DNA of 64,000 nt, taken from an uncultured Gammaproteobacteria bacterium (GTDB lineage: Bacteria > Pseudomonadota > Gammaproteobacteria > GCA-002705445 > GCA-002716945). How positions within the stretch are numbered: position 1 is the first letter of the stretch; each line of letters starts with the position of its first letter. The notes below the pieces were generated by a model. The model was not told where the DNA came from. It saw nothing but the letters and a program-made list of their open reading frames with translations, and did no database searches. The stretch is from contig CACOMO010000002.1 in assembly GCA_902628335.1 (NCBI GenBank), positions 1-64,000 on the forward strand. Direction: 5' to 3'. Positions 35,106 to 43,668 of this stretch are shown here, one piece after another. Position numbers and translations under genes: made by a program.

Positions 35106-36218
35106 CTAGAAGTCGTGCCTTAAAGCTATCAATGTTGACTCGATATTATGATTTACACCATCGCCTGATCCCGCATCACTTTTAGAGTGAGCTAAATAAA
35201 CTCTCGATGTTTTTGATAATTTATAATACATACCAATATTATACCCATCTCTATCATAAGTAGGACCTTGCTTTGCATCAGTCTCAGCATATGAATATTG
35301 AAATTCCATTGGACCTGTTTTATAACGAATACCGTACCAGTTAGCCTCACCATCGTTGCCGGAGCCTGTAAACATCTTGCTATCAACGCCAATGTCTTCA
35401 TGCATATACCATATCTTGATCTTATCTCCGCTTTGAAGTTTAAAGTCTTTTGTTAATGTAACTTTTTCATTGTAGTCTTGCCCTGAGCTATGACTGTCAT
35501 CTGTATTTCTAGCATAGACAATACTCAAACCAGGCAGAAAAAGATTTTTGTATTCAATGCCTATTCCATTATCTTTGTTTGTTGTTGATGTATTGGAATT
35601 TTCTCCAACACCGTATATAGCAGCGAATCTAAAGTTACCTGATTTTAACTCATATAACATAGATTCTCTCCAATAAGAACTATGTGCCATAGATCCCTGA
35701 GAAATCATCCTTGTATCACGAGCTTGAGAAATTGTATCGTGAAAAATATCATGCTTCGCCAGATATTTGTATGGTGATTCAAGTGAACCGAATTTAAATT
35801 GGCCGAACGGCGTTAATAATCCAACCCAACCTTGTTTCAAAACAAAAGTATTACACGGTGACTTACCATTTGCATCACTATTACAATTTGTGCTGTTGGA
35901 TGTTGCCCAACCATCAGAAATATCAACTGCATATTCTACTTTGTAATTAACAGCATAACCATTGCCTATAGTATTTTTACCTTTAACACCAACTCTTCCC
36001 ATACCCTCATCATCACGAAGATTAGATATTTTTTTATTATTACTAGTTGAATTATCAGAGTTATCGTATTGAACAAATAATCTCCCATAAAAAATTGCGC
36101 TTGAGCCTTTTTTTTCTGTAGCTGCATATGTATCTTCAGATATCATCAATCCACCAACAAAACTAAATGCGGGAATTGCAACTATTGTTATAATTAAATA
36201 TTTATATATTTCCTTCAT
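35106..36218 (-). CDS. Outer-membrane porin 2, phosphate-regulon porin
   Basis: Gram-negative porin of 370 residues with a signal peptide (hydrophobic residues 6-25, cleavage near TYAA), strand start IFYGRLFVQYD and terminal phenylalanine (LRHDF). It is a paralogue of porin 1 and keeps the two-cysteine loop (Cys112 and Cys122 around DANGxSP). It lies directly downstream of phoB, and a two-unit Pho box sits 111 bases upstream of its ATG, so it is probably induced by phosphate starvation and may favour anions, as PhoE does. It is not in the OprP family by sequence. AGGAAGAG precedes the ATG. Confidence 0.86.
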   Translation of the reverse strand: MKEIYKYLIITIVAIPAFSFVGGLMISEDTYAATEKKGSSAIFYGRLFVQYDNSDNSTSNNKKISNLRDDEGMGRVGVKGKNTIGNGYAVNYKVEYAVDISDGWATSNSTNCNSDANGKSPCNTFVLKQGWVGLLTPFGQFKFGSLESPYKYLAKHDIFHDTISQARDTRMISQGSMAHSSYWRESMLYELKSGNFRFAAIYGVGENSNTSTTNKDNGIGIEYKNLFLPGLSIVYARNTDDSHSSGQDYNEKVTLTKDFKLQSGDKIKIWYMHEDIGVDSKMFTGSGNDGEANWYGIRYKTGPMEFQYSYAETDAKQGPTYDRDGYNIGMYYKLSKTSRVYLAHSKSDAGSGDGVNHNIESTLIALRHDF

Positions 36219-36328
36219 TGTATCTCTTCCTATTTAAATTATTGATCTAAGATGTCAAAATCATAAATAGTATATGATTAATAGTAGTATGTTTTTATAA
36301 AAGTAATATGAAAGAATTAAGTATCAAT

Positions 36329-36346
36329 TATTACAAAAATGTTACA
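36329..36346 (-). promoter_or_regulatory. Pho box upstream of porin 2
   Basis: On the minus strand, TGTAACA (36346-36340) and TGTAATA (36335-36329) are direct repeats with an 11-base period, the 7+4+7 layout of PhoB sites. The same TGTAACA unit recurs upstream of pstS and pstC. Confidence 0.65.
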
Positions 36347-36354
36347 AGGTAATA

Positions 36355-37041
36355 TTAATTTTTATCATCGAGTGAATAGCCTGAGGATCGTATGGTTCGT
36401 ATTACCTTGCATTCCTCACTAACGCTTAAGGCTTTACGTAATCTTCTTATGTGTACATCAATAGTTCTATCTGTGATATAAACATTAGTACCCCATACTG
36501 CGTCAAGAAGTTGCTGTCTACTGTAAACCCTCCCTGGATTTTTCATTAAAAATTCTAAAATTCTATACTCCCTTGGTCCGAGCTTAGTTTCTTTATCACA
36601 ACAGTAAACTCTATGCATATCAGTATCCATAACTATATTTCCATATTTAAGTTTAGATGTAACGCTTGATTCATTACTTCTTCGCAATAGAGCACTTATC
36701 CGCGCCAGTAACTCTTTTGGGCTAAAAGGTTTTATGAGATAATCATCTGCACCATTGTCAAAACCTTGAAGCAAATCCTCCTCTTCGCCTTTTGCTGTGA
36801 GCATTATTACTGGGATCCTTTGAATCTCTTTTTTAGATCTTATAAATTTACAGATCTCTGTGCCCTCGATATCAGGCAACATTCTATCTAGGAGTATTAG
36901 GTCAGGCTTCAACTCCTGAATTCTGAGCATACCGTCATATCCATTTAACGAAAAATCAAATTTATATCCAGCAGATTTTATATTGTATTCAAGCAAGGAG
37001 ACCAGTGATTCTTCATCTTCAATAGAGAAAATGGTTTTCAC
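36355..37041 (-). CDS. phoB: Phosphate regulon response regulator
   Basis: OmpR/PhoB-type transcription activator. The receiver domain has acidic residues at 8-10 and the phospho-acceptor Asp52 in LILLDRMLPD, with MLTAKGEEED for the switch lysine; the winged-helix domain ends in RTIDVHIRRLRKAL and IRSSGYSL. Length 228. The start is a GTG (complement of 37039-37041) that overlaps the phoU stop (GTGA), coupling the two. The histidine kinase partner phoR is at the far upstream end of the same gene row instead of next to phoB. Confidence 0.94.
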   Translation of the reverse strand: MKTIFSIEDEESLVSLLEYNIKSAGYKFDFSLNGYDGMLRIQELKPDLILLDRMLPDIEGTEICKFIRSKKEIQRIPVIMLTAKGEEEDLLQGFDNGADDYLIKPFSPKELLARISALLRRSNESSVTSKLKYGNIVMDTDMHRVYCCDKETKLGPREYRILEFLMKNPGRVYSRQQLLDAVWGTNVYITDRTIDVHIRRLRKALSVSEECKVIRTIRSSGYSLDDKN

Positions 37042-37739
37042 TGCTCTGATTCACCTTTCGGTCTTGGGGTTGTAAGAATTTCACCAGTAACAGTATAAAA
37101 TATTTCCTCTGCAATATTAGTAATGTGATCACCCGCTCTCTCGATGGTTTTTATGGTGAAAAGTAATTTGGTATTCGCTAATGTTTTAATCTTGTTCGGT
37201 TTGCTTTTGATATCTTCTATTATTTGGTTATAAATCATCTGATAGTGCTGATCTATAGCTGCATCAGCATTTCTAACTTCTAGTGCTTTATCTTTATTTT
37301 TAGTGACGTATGCATCAATCACACGTTTGAGCTGACCCTGAACCATAACTGTCATTCTTAAAATTTCATTTTTTATTTCTGCTGGTGGAATTTCCTCCAA
37401 GGCCTGAATTCTCAGGGATATATTTTTACAATAATCTCCTAATCTCTCCAAGTCTGTTGATATCTTAAGTGCGGTTAAACCCTCTCTGAGATCTATTGCC
37501 ATCGGAGATCGCAAAGTTATAAAAGTTATAACCTGATCCCTTATCTTTCCATCAAATGCATCTAGCTTTGGTTCATTTTCAAGGACATCCTCAACTGTGG
37601 ATGCAGAACCTGTATCTATGATGTGATGAAGGAGTTTATATTGCTCCTCCACTAATGTAGCCATTTTAGTGACGGATCTTCTTATCGATGCTATGTCATC
37701 ATCAAAAGATGAAACAATATGACCGCTTTGTTCACTCAT
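37038..37739 (-). CDS. phoU: Phosphate signalling protein PhoU
   Basis: Two-repeat helical bundle that links the Pst transporter to PhoR and keeps the regulon off when phosphate is plentiful. The repeats are seen around DLREGLTALKISTDLERLGDY and ANTKLLFTIKTIERAGDHITN, each with the metal-binding E/DxxxD pattern. The 233-residue length is normal. It lies between pstB (40 bases upstream) and phoB (overlapping). Confidence 0.94.
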   Translation of the reverse strand: MSEQSGHIVSSFDDDIASIRRSVTKMATLVEEQYKLLHHIIDTGSASTVEDVLENEPKLDAFDGKIRDQVITFITLRSPMAIDLREGLTALKISTDLERLGDYCKNISLRIQALEEIPPAEIKNEILRMTVMVQGQLKRVIDAYVTKNKDKALEVRNADAAIDQHYQMIYNQIIEDIKSKPNKIKTLANTKLLFTIKTIERAGDHITNIAEEIFYTVTGEILTTPRPKGESEQ

Positions 37740-37779
37740 ATAACTTACCTCTCATTGAATTATATCAATAATCCCTATT

Positions 37780-38544
37780 TTAACCAATTCTACCAGTTAT
37801 ATAATCTTGAGTTTTTGCATGCTCAGGATTAGAAAAAATATTCTTTGTGAGTCCAGTCTCCACAAGCTCACCCATGTGCATGTAAGCAGTTCTATTGGAT
37901 ACTCTTGCAGCTTGTTGCATTGAATGTGTGACTATAACAATTGTATATTTCTCTTTAAGCTCCTCAATCAATTCTTCAATTTTTGCAGTTGCAATCGGGT
38001 CAAGAGCAGAGCAAGGTTCATCCATTAAAATGATTTCAGGATTCACTGCAAGAGCTCTTGCAATACAAAGCCTTTGTTGCTGACCACCTGAAAGCCCAGT
38101 ACCCGGTTCAAATAACCTATCTTTAACTTCGTTAAATAATCCTGCTTTTTGTAAACTCGATACAACAATTTCATCTAGATCATCTTTATTCTTATACATA
38201 CCATGAAGTTTAGGACCATATGCAATATTGTCATAAACTGATTTTGGAAAAGGATTTGGTTTTTGAAATACCATCCCAACTCTTGTTCTTAAACTCACAG
38301 GATCTGTGGATGTATCATTTATATTCTCTCCATCAATCAGGACTTCTCCATCGTATTTACAAATTTCTACTAAATCATTCATTCTATTAAAACACTTAAT
38401 GAGAGTTGATTTACCACAACCAGATGGTCCAATTAATGAGGTAACTTCGTTCGAAAAGATATTTAAATTTATATCAAACAATGCCTGTTTTTTTCCATAG
38501 AAAACATTTAAATTTTTGACTGCTATTTTTAAAGACTCACTCAT
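37780..38544 (-). CDS. pstB: Phosphate ABC transporter ATP-binding protein
   Basis: ATPase of the high-affinity phosphate importer. Walker [10 protein letters not shown] at residues 39-47, [12 protein letters not shown]-loop, signature [15 protein letters not shown] and Walker [13 protein letters not shown] are all typical of PstB. The 254-residue length is standard. It starts ten bases after pstA. Confidence 0.96.
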   Translation of the reverse strand: MSESLKIAVKNLNVFYGKKQALFDINLNIFSNEVTSLIGPSGCGKSTLIKCFNRMNDLVEICKYDGEVLIDGENINDTSTDPVSLRTRVGMVFQKPNPFPKSVYDNIAYGPKLHGMYKNKDDLDEIVVSSLQKAGLFNEVKDRLFEPGTGLSGGQQQRLCIARALAVNPEIILMDEPCSALDPIATAKIEELIEELKEKYTIVIVTHSMQQAARVSNRTAYMHMGELVETGLTKNIFSNPEHAKTQDYITGRIG

Positions 38545-38554
38545 AAATTCTATG

Positions 38555-39772
38555 TCACCATTTTTTTTCTAATTTCTTTCTTAAATACACTGCAGTAATA
38601 TTTAATAAAAATAAAAATATTAGTAGCACTATTATAGCTGCAGATGTTCGTTCAACAAAAGCACGTTCAGGGCTATCCTGCCATAAAAAAATTTGTACTG
38701 GGAGCGCGGTAGATGCATCTAACGGCCCTTGAGGAATATCGACAATAAATGCTACCATCCCTATCATCAATAGAGGTGCTGTTTCTCCAATTGCTCGAGC
38801 AATACCTATAATTGTCCCCGTCAATATACCTGGCATTGCGAGCGGTAAAGTAAAATTAAATATGGTTTGAACTTTGCTTGAACCTAGGCCTATGGATGCC
38901 TCCTCAATTGACGGAGGAACTGACTTGATTGCAGATCTAGAAGCAATTACGATGGTTGGAAGCGTCATCAAACCAAGTGTAAGCCCTCCAACTAAAGAAG
39001 CAGAACGAGGTAATTCAAAAAAGTTGAGAAAAATAGCTAACCCTAGTAAACCGAATACAATTGAAGGCACAGCAGCTAAATTATTAATATTAGTCTCGAT
39101 TAAATCAGAGAAGGCATTTTGTTTTGTTAACTTCTCTAAATAAATTGCAGTTAAGACACCCAAAGGGAAGGAAGTTACAAAAGCAATAAGTATGGCAAAT
39201 AGTGATCCATAAATAGCTCCCAGGATACCAGCCATTTCAGGATTTCTACTATCTGCTGAACCAAGAAGATATCTATTAAACTGAAGTTCTATAAGATTCA
39301 TTTTCACAAATTCATCTACAAACTTCATCTGACTAGGTTTAATTCTTCCTGCGCTGTTGCCTTGTCTGGTCACAGTGCCTTTAAAATACATATCTAAATC
39401 ATCAGATGCCAAAAAGTAATAATACCCATCAATTACATCACCATCATATGCTTCAAGCATTTCCTCAAATTCAATATAAGCGCCCGGACTGAATAAAGAA
39501 TAGAGGTTTTTCTTGTCAGACCTGCTCTTAGCCTCAGGAAACATATTCCTTAGATTTTCTCTTAGAGTTGATCTTGCATCTAGCTCTGATAAGTTTTCGC
39601 CTTTCTCAATTTGAATCTTGACTCCTAGATAGGTTTGATTGAATGCGCTAAAACCTGTACTGAAAATTTTCAACAACAGAACCAAAAGCAAAAAAATGGC
39701 AAGACCTACAGCTAGTAAGCCATAAAATTGGAATCTTTTTTCACTCTTATTTCTCTGTACAATATTACTCAT
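38555..39772 (-). CDS. pstA: Phosphate ABC transporter permease PstA
   Basis: Inner-membrane permease of 405 residues. The first helix (about 16-37) is followed by a long periplasmic section of about 150 residues, then five helices with the ABC permease loop ([27 protein letters not shown]). The large periplasmic insert makes it longer than E. coli PstA (296), a form common in marine and other proteobacteria. Its ATG overlaps the pstC stop by eight bases. Confidence 0.93.
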   Translation of the reverse strand: MSNIVQRNKSEKRFQFYGLLAVGLAIFLLLVLLLKIFSTGFSAFNQTYLGVKIQIEKGENLSELDARSTLRENLRNMFPEAKSRSDKKNLYSLFSPGAYIEFEEMLEAYDGDVIDGYYYFLASDDLDMYFKGTVTRQGNSAGRIKPSQMKFVDEFVKMNLIELQFNRYLLGSADSRNPEMAGILGAIYGSLFAILIAFVTSFPLGVLTAIYLEKLTKQNAFSDLIETNINNLAAVPSIVFGLLGLAIFLNFFELPRSASLVGGLTLGLMTLPTIVIASRSAIKSVPPSIEEASIGLGSSKVQTIFNFTLPLAMPGILTGTIIGIARAIGETAPLLMIGMVAFIVDIPQGPLDASTALPVQIFLWQDSPERAFVERTSAAIIVLLIFLFLLNITAVYLRKKLEKKW

Positions 39773-41141
39773 ATTGCTCTCTGAATTTCTTCACAATAGA
39801 TAGTGAAATTATATTAAGTATTAAAGTAAGGAAGAATAAGACGAATGCAAGTGCGAATGCAGACATGGTTTTTGGACTATCAAATTCTTGATCCCCAGTA
39901 AGGAGCCCGACAATTTGAACAGTAACTGTTGTCACTGCGTTAAAAGGATTCGCAGTAAGATTTGCCGCGAAACCCGCTGCCATCACCACAATCATCGTCT
40001 CGCCTATTGCTCTTGAGAAAGCTAATAAAAAACTTCCTACTATTCCATGAAACGAAGCTGGAATAATAACTCTTGTTGTTGTCTCTGATAACGTGGCGCC
40101 CATTGCCAAAGAACCCTCTTTCAATGACCTAGGCACAGCCGATAACGAATCATCCGTCAGTGATGCAATAAAAGGTATTATCATGATACCCAAAACTGAT
40201 CCTGCTATTAAAGCACTCTCTGAACTAAAACCATCAATATTAAAAAAAATGCCTAGATCTCTAAAAAATGGACCTACGGTTATAACCGCAAAGAAGCCAT
40301 AAACGACAGTCGGAATACCTGCTAATACTTCAATAATTGGTTTTGCATATGATCGAACTCTATTCGAAGCATATTGAGATAGGTAGATTGCAGAAAATAA
40401 ACCTATTGGCCCAGCAACTAACATAGCTATTATTGATATTAACAAAGTACCTGTGAATACCGGAACTGCTCCAAAGCTTCCTGATGACCCGACTTGGCCT
40501 TCTCTAATTGACATCTGCGGACTCCAATGCGTTCCAAATAAAAATTCTGTGACTGCAACTGATTCAAAAAAACGGAGTGTTTCAAATAATAATGATAATA
40601 CGATTCCGAGCGTAATGAAGATTGCAAATATTGATGCATATTTCATTGTTCTGATTACAATGTCTTCGACTAAATCACGTGCTTTAAATTTAGCGGTGAC
40701 TAAATTCAGTGAATATCTGAATGCAATAAGAGTAATGATCACTATCACAATAGACTTTAACGCTAAACTCATTTTAGTAGAAGTCTCATAATATTCGACT
40801 GCAGCGGAAAAATTCGAATGATTCATCAGGGTATCACTAGCACCAGCGACGAAGCTTTTTACACCAGAGACGTAAAAGTTTACCTTATACGGATCAACAA
40901 CATCAGAAAAATACGACTCAAGATTACTTTTAAATATTGAATTCTCAAGCCAAGACCAAAGAAATAATAGAATGATTGCAGGTGCGATTGTTAGTATTGC
41001 CGAAAAGAGACCATGGTAATGTGGCTGTGAATGAACATCTAGAGGGTTTATAACGTTCAAAGCCGATGCTTTTCTTTTGCTTAAGAAAAAACTATAAGCG
41101 GTTAGGCCTAGGATTGTTAGTATTAAAAATTCAATTGTCAT
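39765..41141 (-). CDS. pstC: Phosphate ABC transporter permease PstC
   Basis: Inner-membrane permease of 458 residues, longer than E. coli PstC (319) because of an N-terminal part with two extra helices (1-20 and 45-66) and a periplasmic section. The core holds the permease loop LKEGSLAMGATLSETTTRVI. A Pho-box-like element and a terminator-like hairpin lie between pstS and this gene, which would let pstS be made in excess. Confidence 0.93.
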   Translation of the reverse strand: MTIEFLILTILGLTAYSFFLSKRKASALNVINPLDVHSQPHYHGLFSAILTIAPAIILLFLWSWLENSIFKSNLESYFSDVVDPYKVNFYVSGVKSFVAGASDTLMNHSNFSAAVEYYETSTKMSLALKSIVIVIITLIAFRYSLNLVTAKFKARDLVEDIVIRTMKYASIFAIFITLGIVLSLLFETLRFFESVAVTEFLFGTHWSPQMSIREGQVGSSGSFGAVPVFTGTLLISIIAMLVAGPIGLFSAIYLSQYASNRVRSYAKPIIEVLAGIPTVVYGFFAVITVGPFFRDLGIFFNIDGFSSESALIAGSVLGIMIIPFIASLTDDSLSAVPRSLKEGSLAMGATLSETTTRVIIPASFHGIVGSFLLAFSRAIGETMIVVMAAGFAANLTANPFNAVTTVTVQIVGLLTGDQEFDSPKTMSAFALAFVLFFLTLILNIISLSIVKKFREQYE

Positions 41142-41179
41142 ATATATATTTCATCTTTAGAAACATATTATTCACTAAT

Positions 41180-41197
41180 TGTTACAAATATATTAAA
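41180..41197 (-). promoter_or_regulatory. Possible Pho box upstream of pstC
   Basis: On the minus strand, TTTAATA (41197-41191) and TGTAACA (41186-41180) repeat with an 11-base period, 39 bases from the pstC ATG; TAATAT downstream could be the -10. The first unit is degenerate, so this is weaker than the other two sites. Confidence 0.45.
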
Positions 41198-41227
41198 TGT
41201 CTAAATAATCTAAATATTGTTTAACAA

Positions 41228-41255
41228 TAGCGCCAATATTGATATATCGGCGCTA
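41228..41255 (-). terminator. Hairpin after pstS
   Basis: Seven-base-pair GC-rich stem TAGCGCC/GGCGCTA (41228-41234 with 41249-41255) around a 14-base loop, 12 bases after the pstS stop. There is no strong U-tract, so it may be a partial terminator or an mRNA-stabilising 3' end that sets pstS above pstCAB. Confidence 0.6.
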
Positions 41256-41266
41256 ATTCTTCCTAT

Positions 41267-42298
41267 CTAGTATTGGATGTTAGCTAGGCTTTTACTGTCT
41301 TTTTGGAATTTAGCACGCATTGCTTTAGGCATTGGTATAAGACCATTATCTAACAAATAGCCCTCATCTCCGATCGCATTCTCACTCATGAATTCTGCCA
41401 TGTATTCTCTAATGCCTGGAATAGATCCTATATGATCTTTCTTCACGTAAAAAAATAATGAGCGTGAGACTTTGTAATCACCAGAAGCTATTGTCTCAAA
41501 AGTTGGGCTTATTCCATCAACAACTGCTCCTTTAACAGAGTCTGTATTTTGATCTAAAAAACTAAATCCAAAAATACCCATGGCATTTGGGTTACTAACA
41601 AGTTTTTGAATTATAAGATTATCATTTTCTCCAGTTTCAATATATCTACCATCTTCTCGTATGGTATAGCATAACTTCTTCCATGAAGATTTATCTTTCT
41701 TTTTGAAAGCTTTTATCCAAGGGATAGCATTACATCCGCCTCCAAGAGCTAATTCGACAAATGCATCTCGTGTTCCAGATGTTGGAGGAGGCCCGTAAAC
41801 TTCTATTTTAATATCTGGTAAAGATGAATTTACATCTTTCCATGTCGCAGATTCGTTGATACATGTAACTTCATCTTGCATTCCACATGGTACTTTTGCT
41901 GCTAGCGCTAGATATAAATCCTTCCTAGAGATGTTAAACGACGGTCCATTATTAGAATTAGCTACAACAATGCCATCGAATCCAATTTTATGTTCTATAA
42001 TATCGTTGATTCCATTTCCCGCGCACAAACTAATTTCACTCTTTTTTATTCTTCTTGAAGCATTGGTTACATCAGGTGTAGAAGGGCCTTTACCAGAGCA
42101 GAATAACTTCAGTCCTCCCCCAGAACCAGTTGATTCAATAATTGGCGTCTTAAACCCATTGTCTGCTCTTCCAAAAGTTTCTGCAACGACTGTGGCAAAC
42201 GGGTAAACGGTTGAAGAACCTACAATCCTTATAGTATCTCTAGCTTCAGCTGGTAATGTCATAACTAATAAAACCAGAAACAGTGGAATTTTATTCAT
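41267..42298 (-). CDS. pstS: Periplasmic phosphate-binding protein
   Basis: Substrate-binding protein of the Pst importer. A signal peptide (MNKIPLFLVLLVMTLPAEA) precedes the mature start RDTIRIVGSSTVYPFA, whose SSTVYPF segment contacts phosphate; STGSGGGLKLFCSG and PTSGTRDAFVEL are further phosphate-site motifs. About 343 residues. The ATG at 42298 follows GGAG at good spacing; a GTG three codons upstream is less likely. A three-unit Pho box overlaps the end of phoR just upstream. Confidence 0.95.
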   Translation of the reverse strand: MNKIPLFLVLLVMTLPAEARDTIRIVGSSTVYPFATVVAETFGRADNGFKTPIIESTGSGGGLKLFCSGKGPSTPDVTNASRRIKKSEISLCAGNGINDIIEHKIGFDGIVVANSNNGPSFNISRKDLYLALAAKVPCGMQDEVTCINESATWKDVNSSLPDIKIEVYGPPPTSGTRDAFVELALGGGCNAIPWIKAFKKKDKSSWKKLCYTIREDGRYIETGENDNLIIQKLVSNPNAMGIFGFSFLDQNTDSVKGAVVDGISPTFETIASGDYKVSRSLFFYVKKDHIGSIPGIREYMAEFMSENAIGDEGYLLDNGLIPMPKAMRAKFQKDSKSLANIQY

Positions 42299-42357
42299 TG
42301 TTATCACTCCAAAAAAAAATTAACTCTTGTCATTACGAATGGTTTAAATTAAACACA

Positions 42358-42386
42358 AATGAACCTTTTGTTACAGATTTGTTAAC
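42358..42386 (-). promoter_or_regulatory. Three-unit Pho box upstream of pstS
   Basis: On the minus strand GTTAACA (42386-42380), TGTAACA (42375-42369) and GTTCATT (42364-42358) repeat every 11 bases. The site overlaps the phoR stop codon and ends 60 bases before the pstS ATG, so pstS can be switched on separately from phoR. Confidence 0.7.
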
Positions 42387-43599
42387 TTACATCATCAGAA
42401 TATTTTGGGATACTTACCGAGAATTTACTGCCTTTTCCAACTTCGCTAGTAATCTCGAGTTTACCCTCGTGACGATTTAAAATATGTTTTACAATTGCTA
42501 GACCTAGACCAGAGCTATTGCGTCGATAATCCACACTATTTTGAGCTCTAAAAAATCTCTCTGTCAATCTTGCAATCTCATTGGTTGGTATCCCAATCCC
42601 ATTATCAATTATAGAGATTTGCTCATACTCAGCTAATGATTTATATTCTATGTTGATTTTACCCTCCATATCACTATAAGTGACCGCGTTTTCAAGTAAG
42701 TTTTCAAAAACTTCAATGATTTGATCAGTGTTACCTCTTACATATATCGAACTTATTTGTTGAGATAATTCGATAGATATTTTTTTCTTTTTTGCAATTA
42801 CATTGAGTGCATCCATCGCAGAGTGAATGCATGCACCTAAATCAACTTTTTCATTTGGTAACTGAAATTCTGATTCCTCGACTCGCGAAAGAGATAACAA
42901 ATCATTCACTAACCTCTGCATCCTCTCTGCTTCACTTTTTATTGTTTGAAAGAATTCTTTCTTTTTTCTCTCGTCATCCTTGGCTGGTCCTTCAATTGTC
43001 TCTATGAAACCAAGAATTGATGATAGTGGTGTGCGTAGCTCATGACTAACATTGGAAACAAAATTAGTTTTTAGTTTATCAGCAGCTTTAAGATCAGAGA
43101 TATCCGTAATAGAGAGTAGAACGAATTTTCTATCATGCTTTATGGTGAATAATTGTGCTAATAAAAACTTTTCAACAGATTGAAAAATGCTAAATTCAAC
43201 ACTTTTAAAAACCTTTTGAGAGTTAACACTCTCTATTGCAGTATCTATGTCCGGTGATCTCAAAGATATAGAAATAGGTTTATTATCTGGATTAGTTCCG
43301 CAAAAATTTTTAAAAGCTTGGTTTGACGATCTAATTATATATGCATCATCGACAATTACCATTGGTTGTTCATTGTGTGTAAACAAAGGTGATTTTTTAA
43401 TCATGGTATATTCTGTTTCTTTCTTTAAAGCATCACTGCTCGAGCGAATGATAATATCATTAGTCTCAAAATTTTTATTTGTAACATAAAAAGATATTCC
43501 GAAAAAGATTAGCAAAGATAAAATATAAATTGTTGGAATTTCGAGATAGATAAGTAATGCAACCACTGGAGCCGATATAATTAAGAATAGTTTTTTCAT
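42382..43599 (-). CDS. phoR: Phosphate regulon sensor histidine kinase
   Basis: Membrane sensor that phosphorylates PhoB. Two closely spaced N-terminal membrane helices (about 3-20 and 24-40) have almost no periplasmic loop, as in PhoR. A PAS domain follows (about 70-170), then the HisKA box NVSHELRTPLSSI with His186 and the ATPase motifs (N box ENLLENAVTYS, DNGIGIP, SSGLGLAIVKH). Length 405. It is the first gene of the Pho row; phoB is the last regulator gene, with pstSCAB-phoU between them. Confidence 0.93.
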   Translation of the reverse strand: MKKLFLIISAPVVALLIYLEIPTIYILSLLIFFGISFYVTNKNFETNDIIIRSSSDALKKETEYTMIKKSPLFTHNEQPMVIVDDAYIIRSSNQAFKNFCGTNPDNKPISISLRSPDIDTAIESVNSQKVFKSVEFSIFQSVEKFLLAQLFTIKHDRKFVLLSITDISDLKAADKLKTNFVSNVSHELRTPLSSILGFIETIEGPAKDDERKKKEFFQTIKSEAERMQRLVNDLLSLSRVEESEFQLPNEKVDLGACIHSAMDALNVIAKKKKISIELSQQISSIYVRGNTDQIIEVFENLLENAVTYSDMEGKINIEYKSLAEYEQISIIDNGIGIPTNEIARLTERFFRAQNSVDYRRNSSGLGLAIVKHILNRHEGKLEITSEVGKGSKFSVSIPKYSDDVS

Positions 43600-43668
43600 T
43601 TGATATAAGGAATAATTGTTGTCAAGAAATACGCATGTTATTATCTCATGGTAATATAATATACTATA

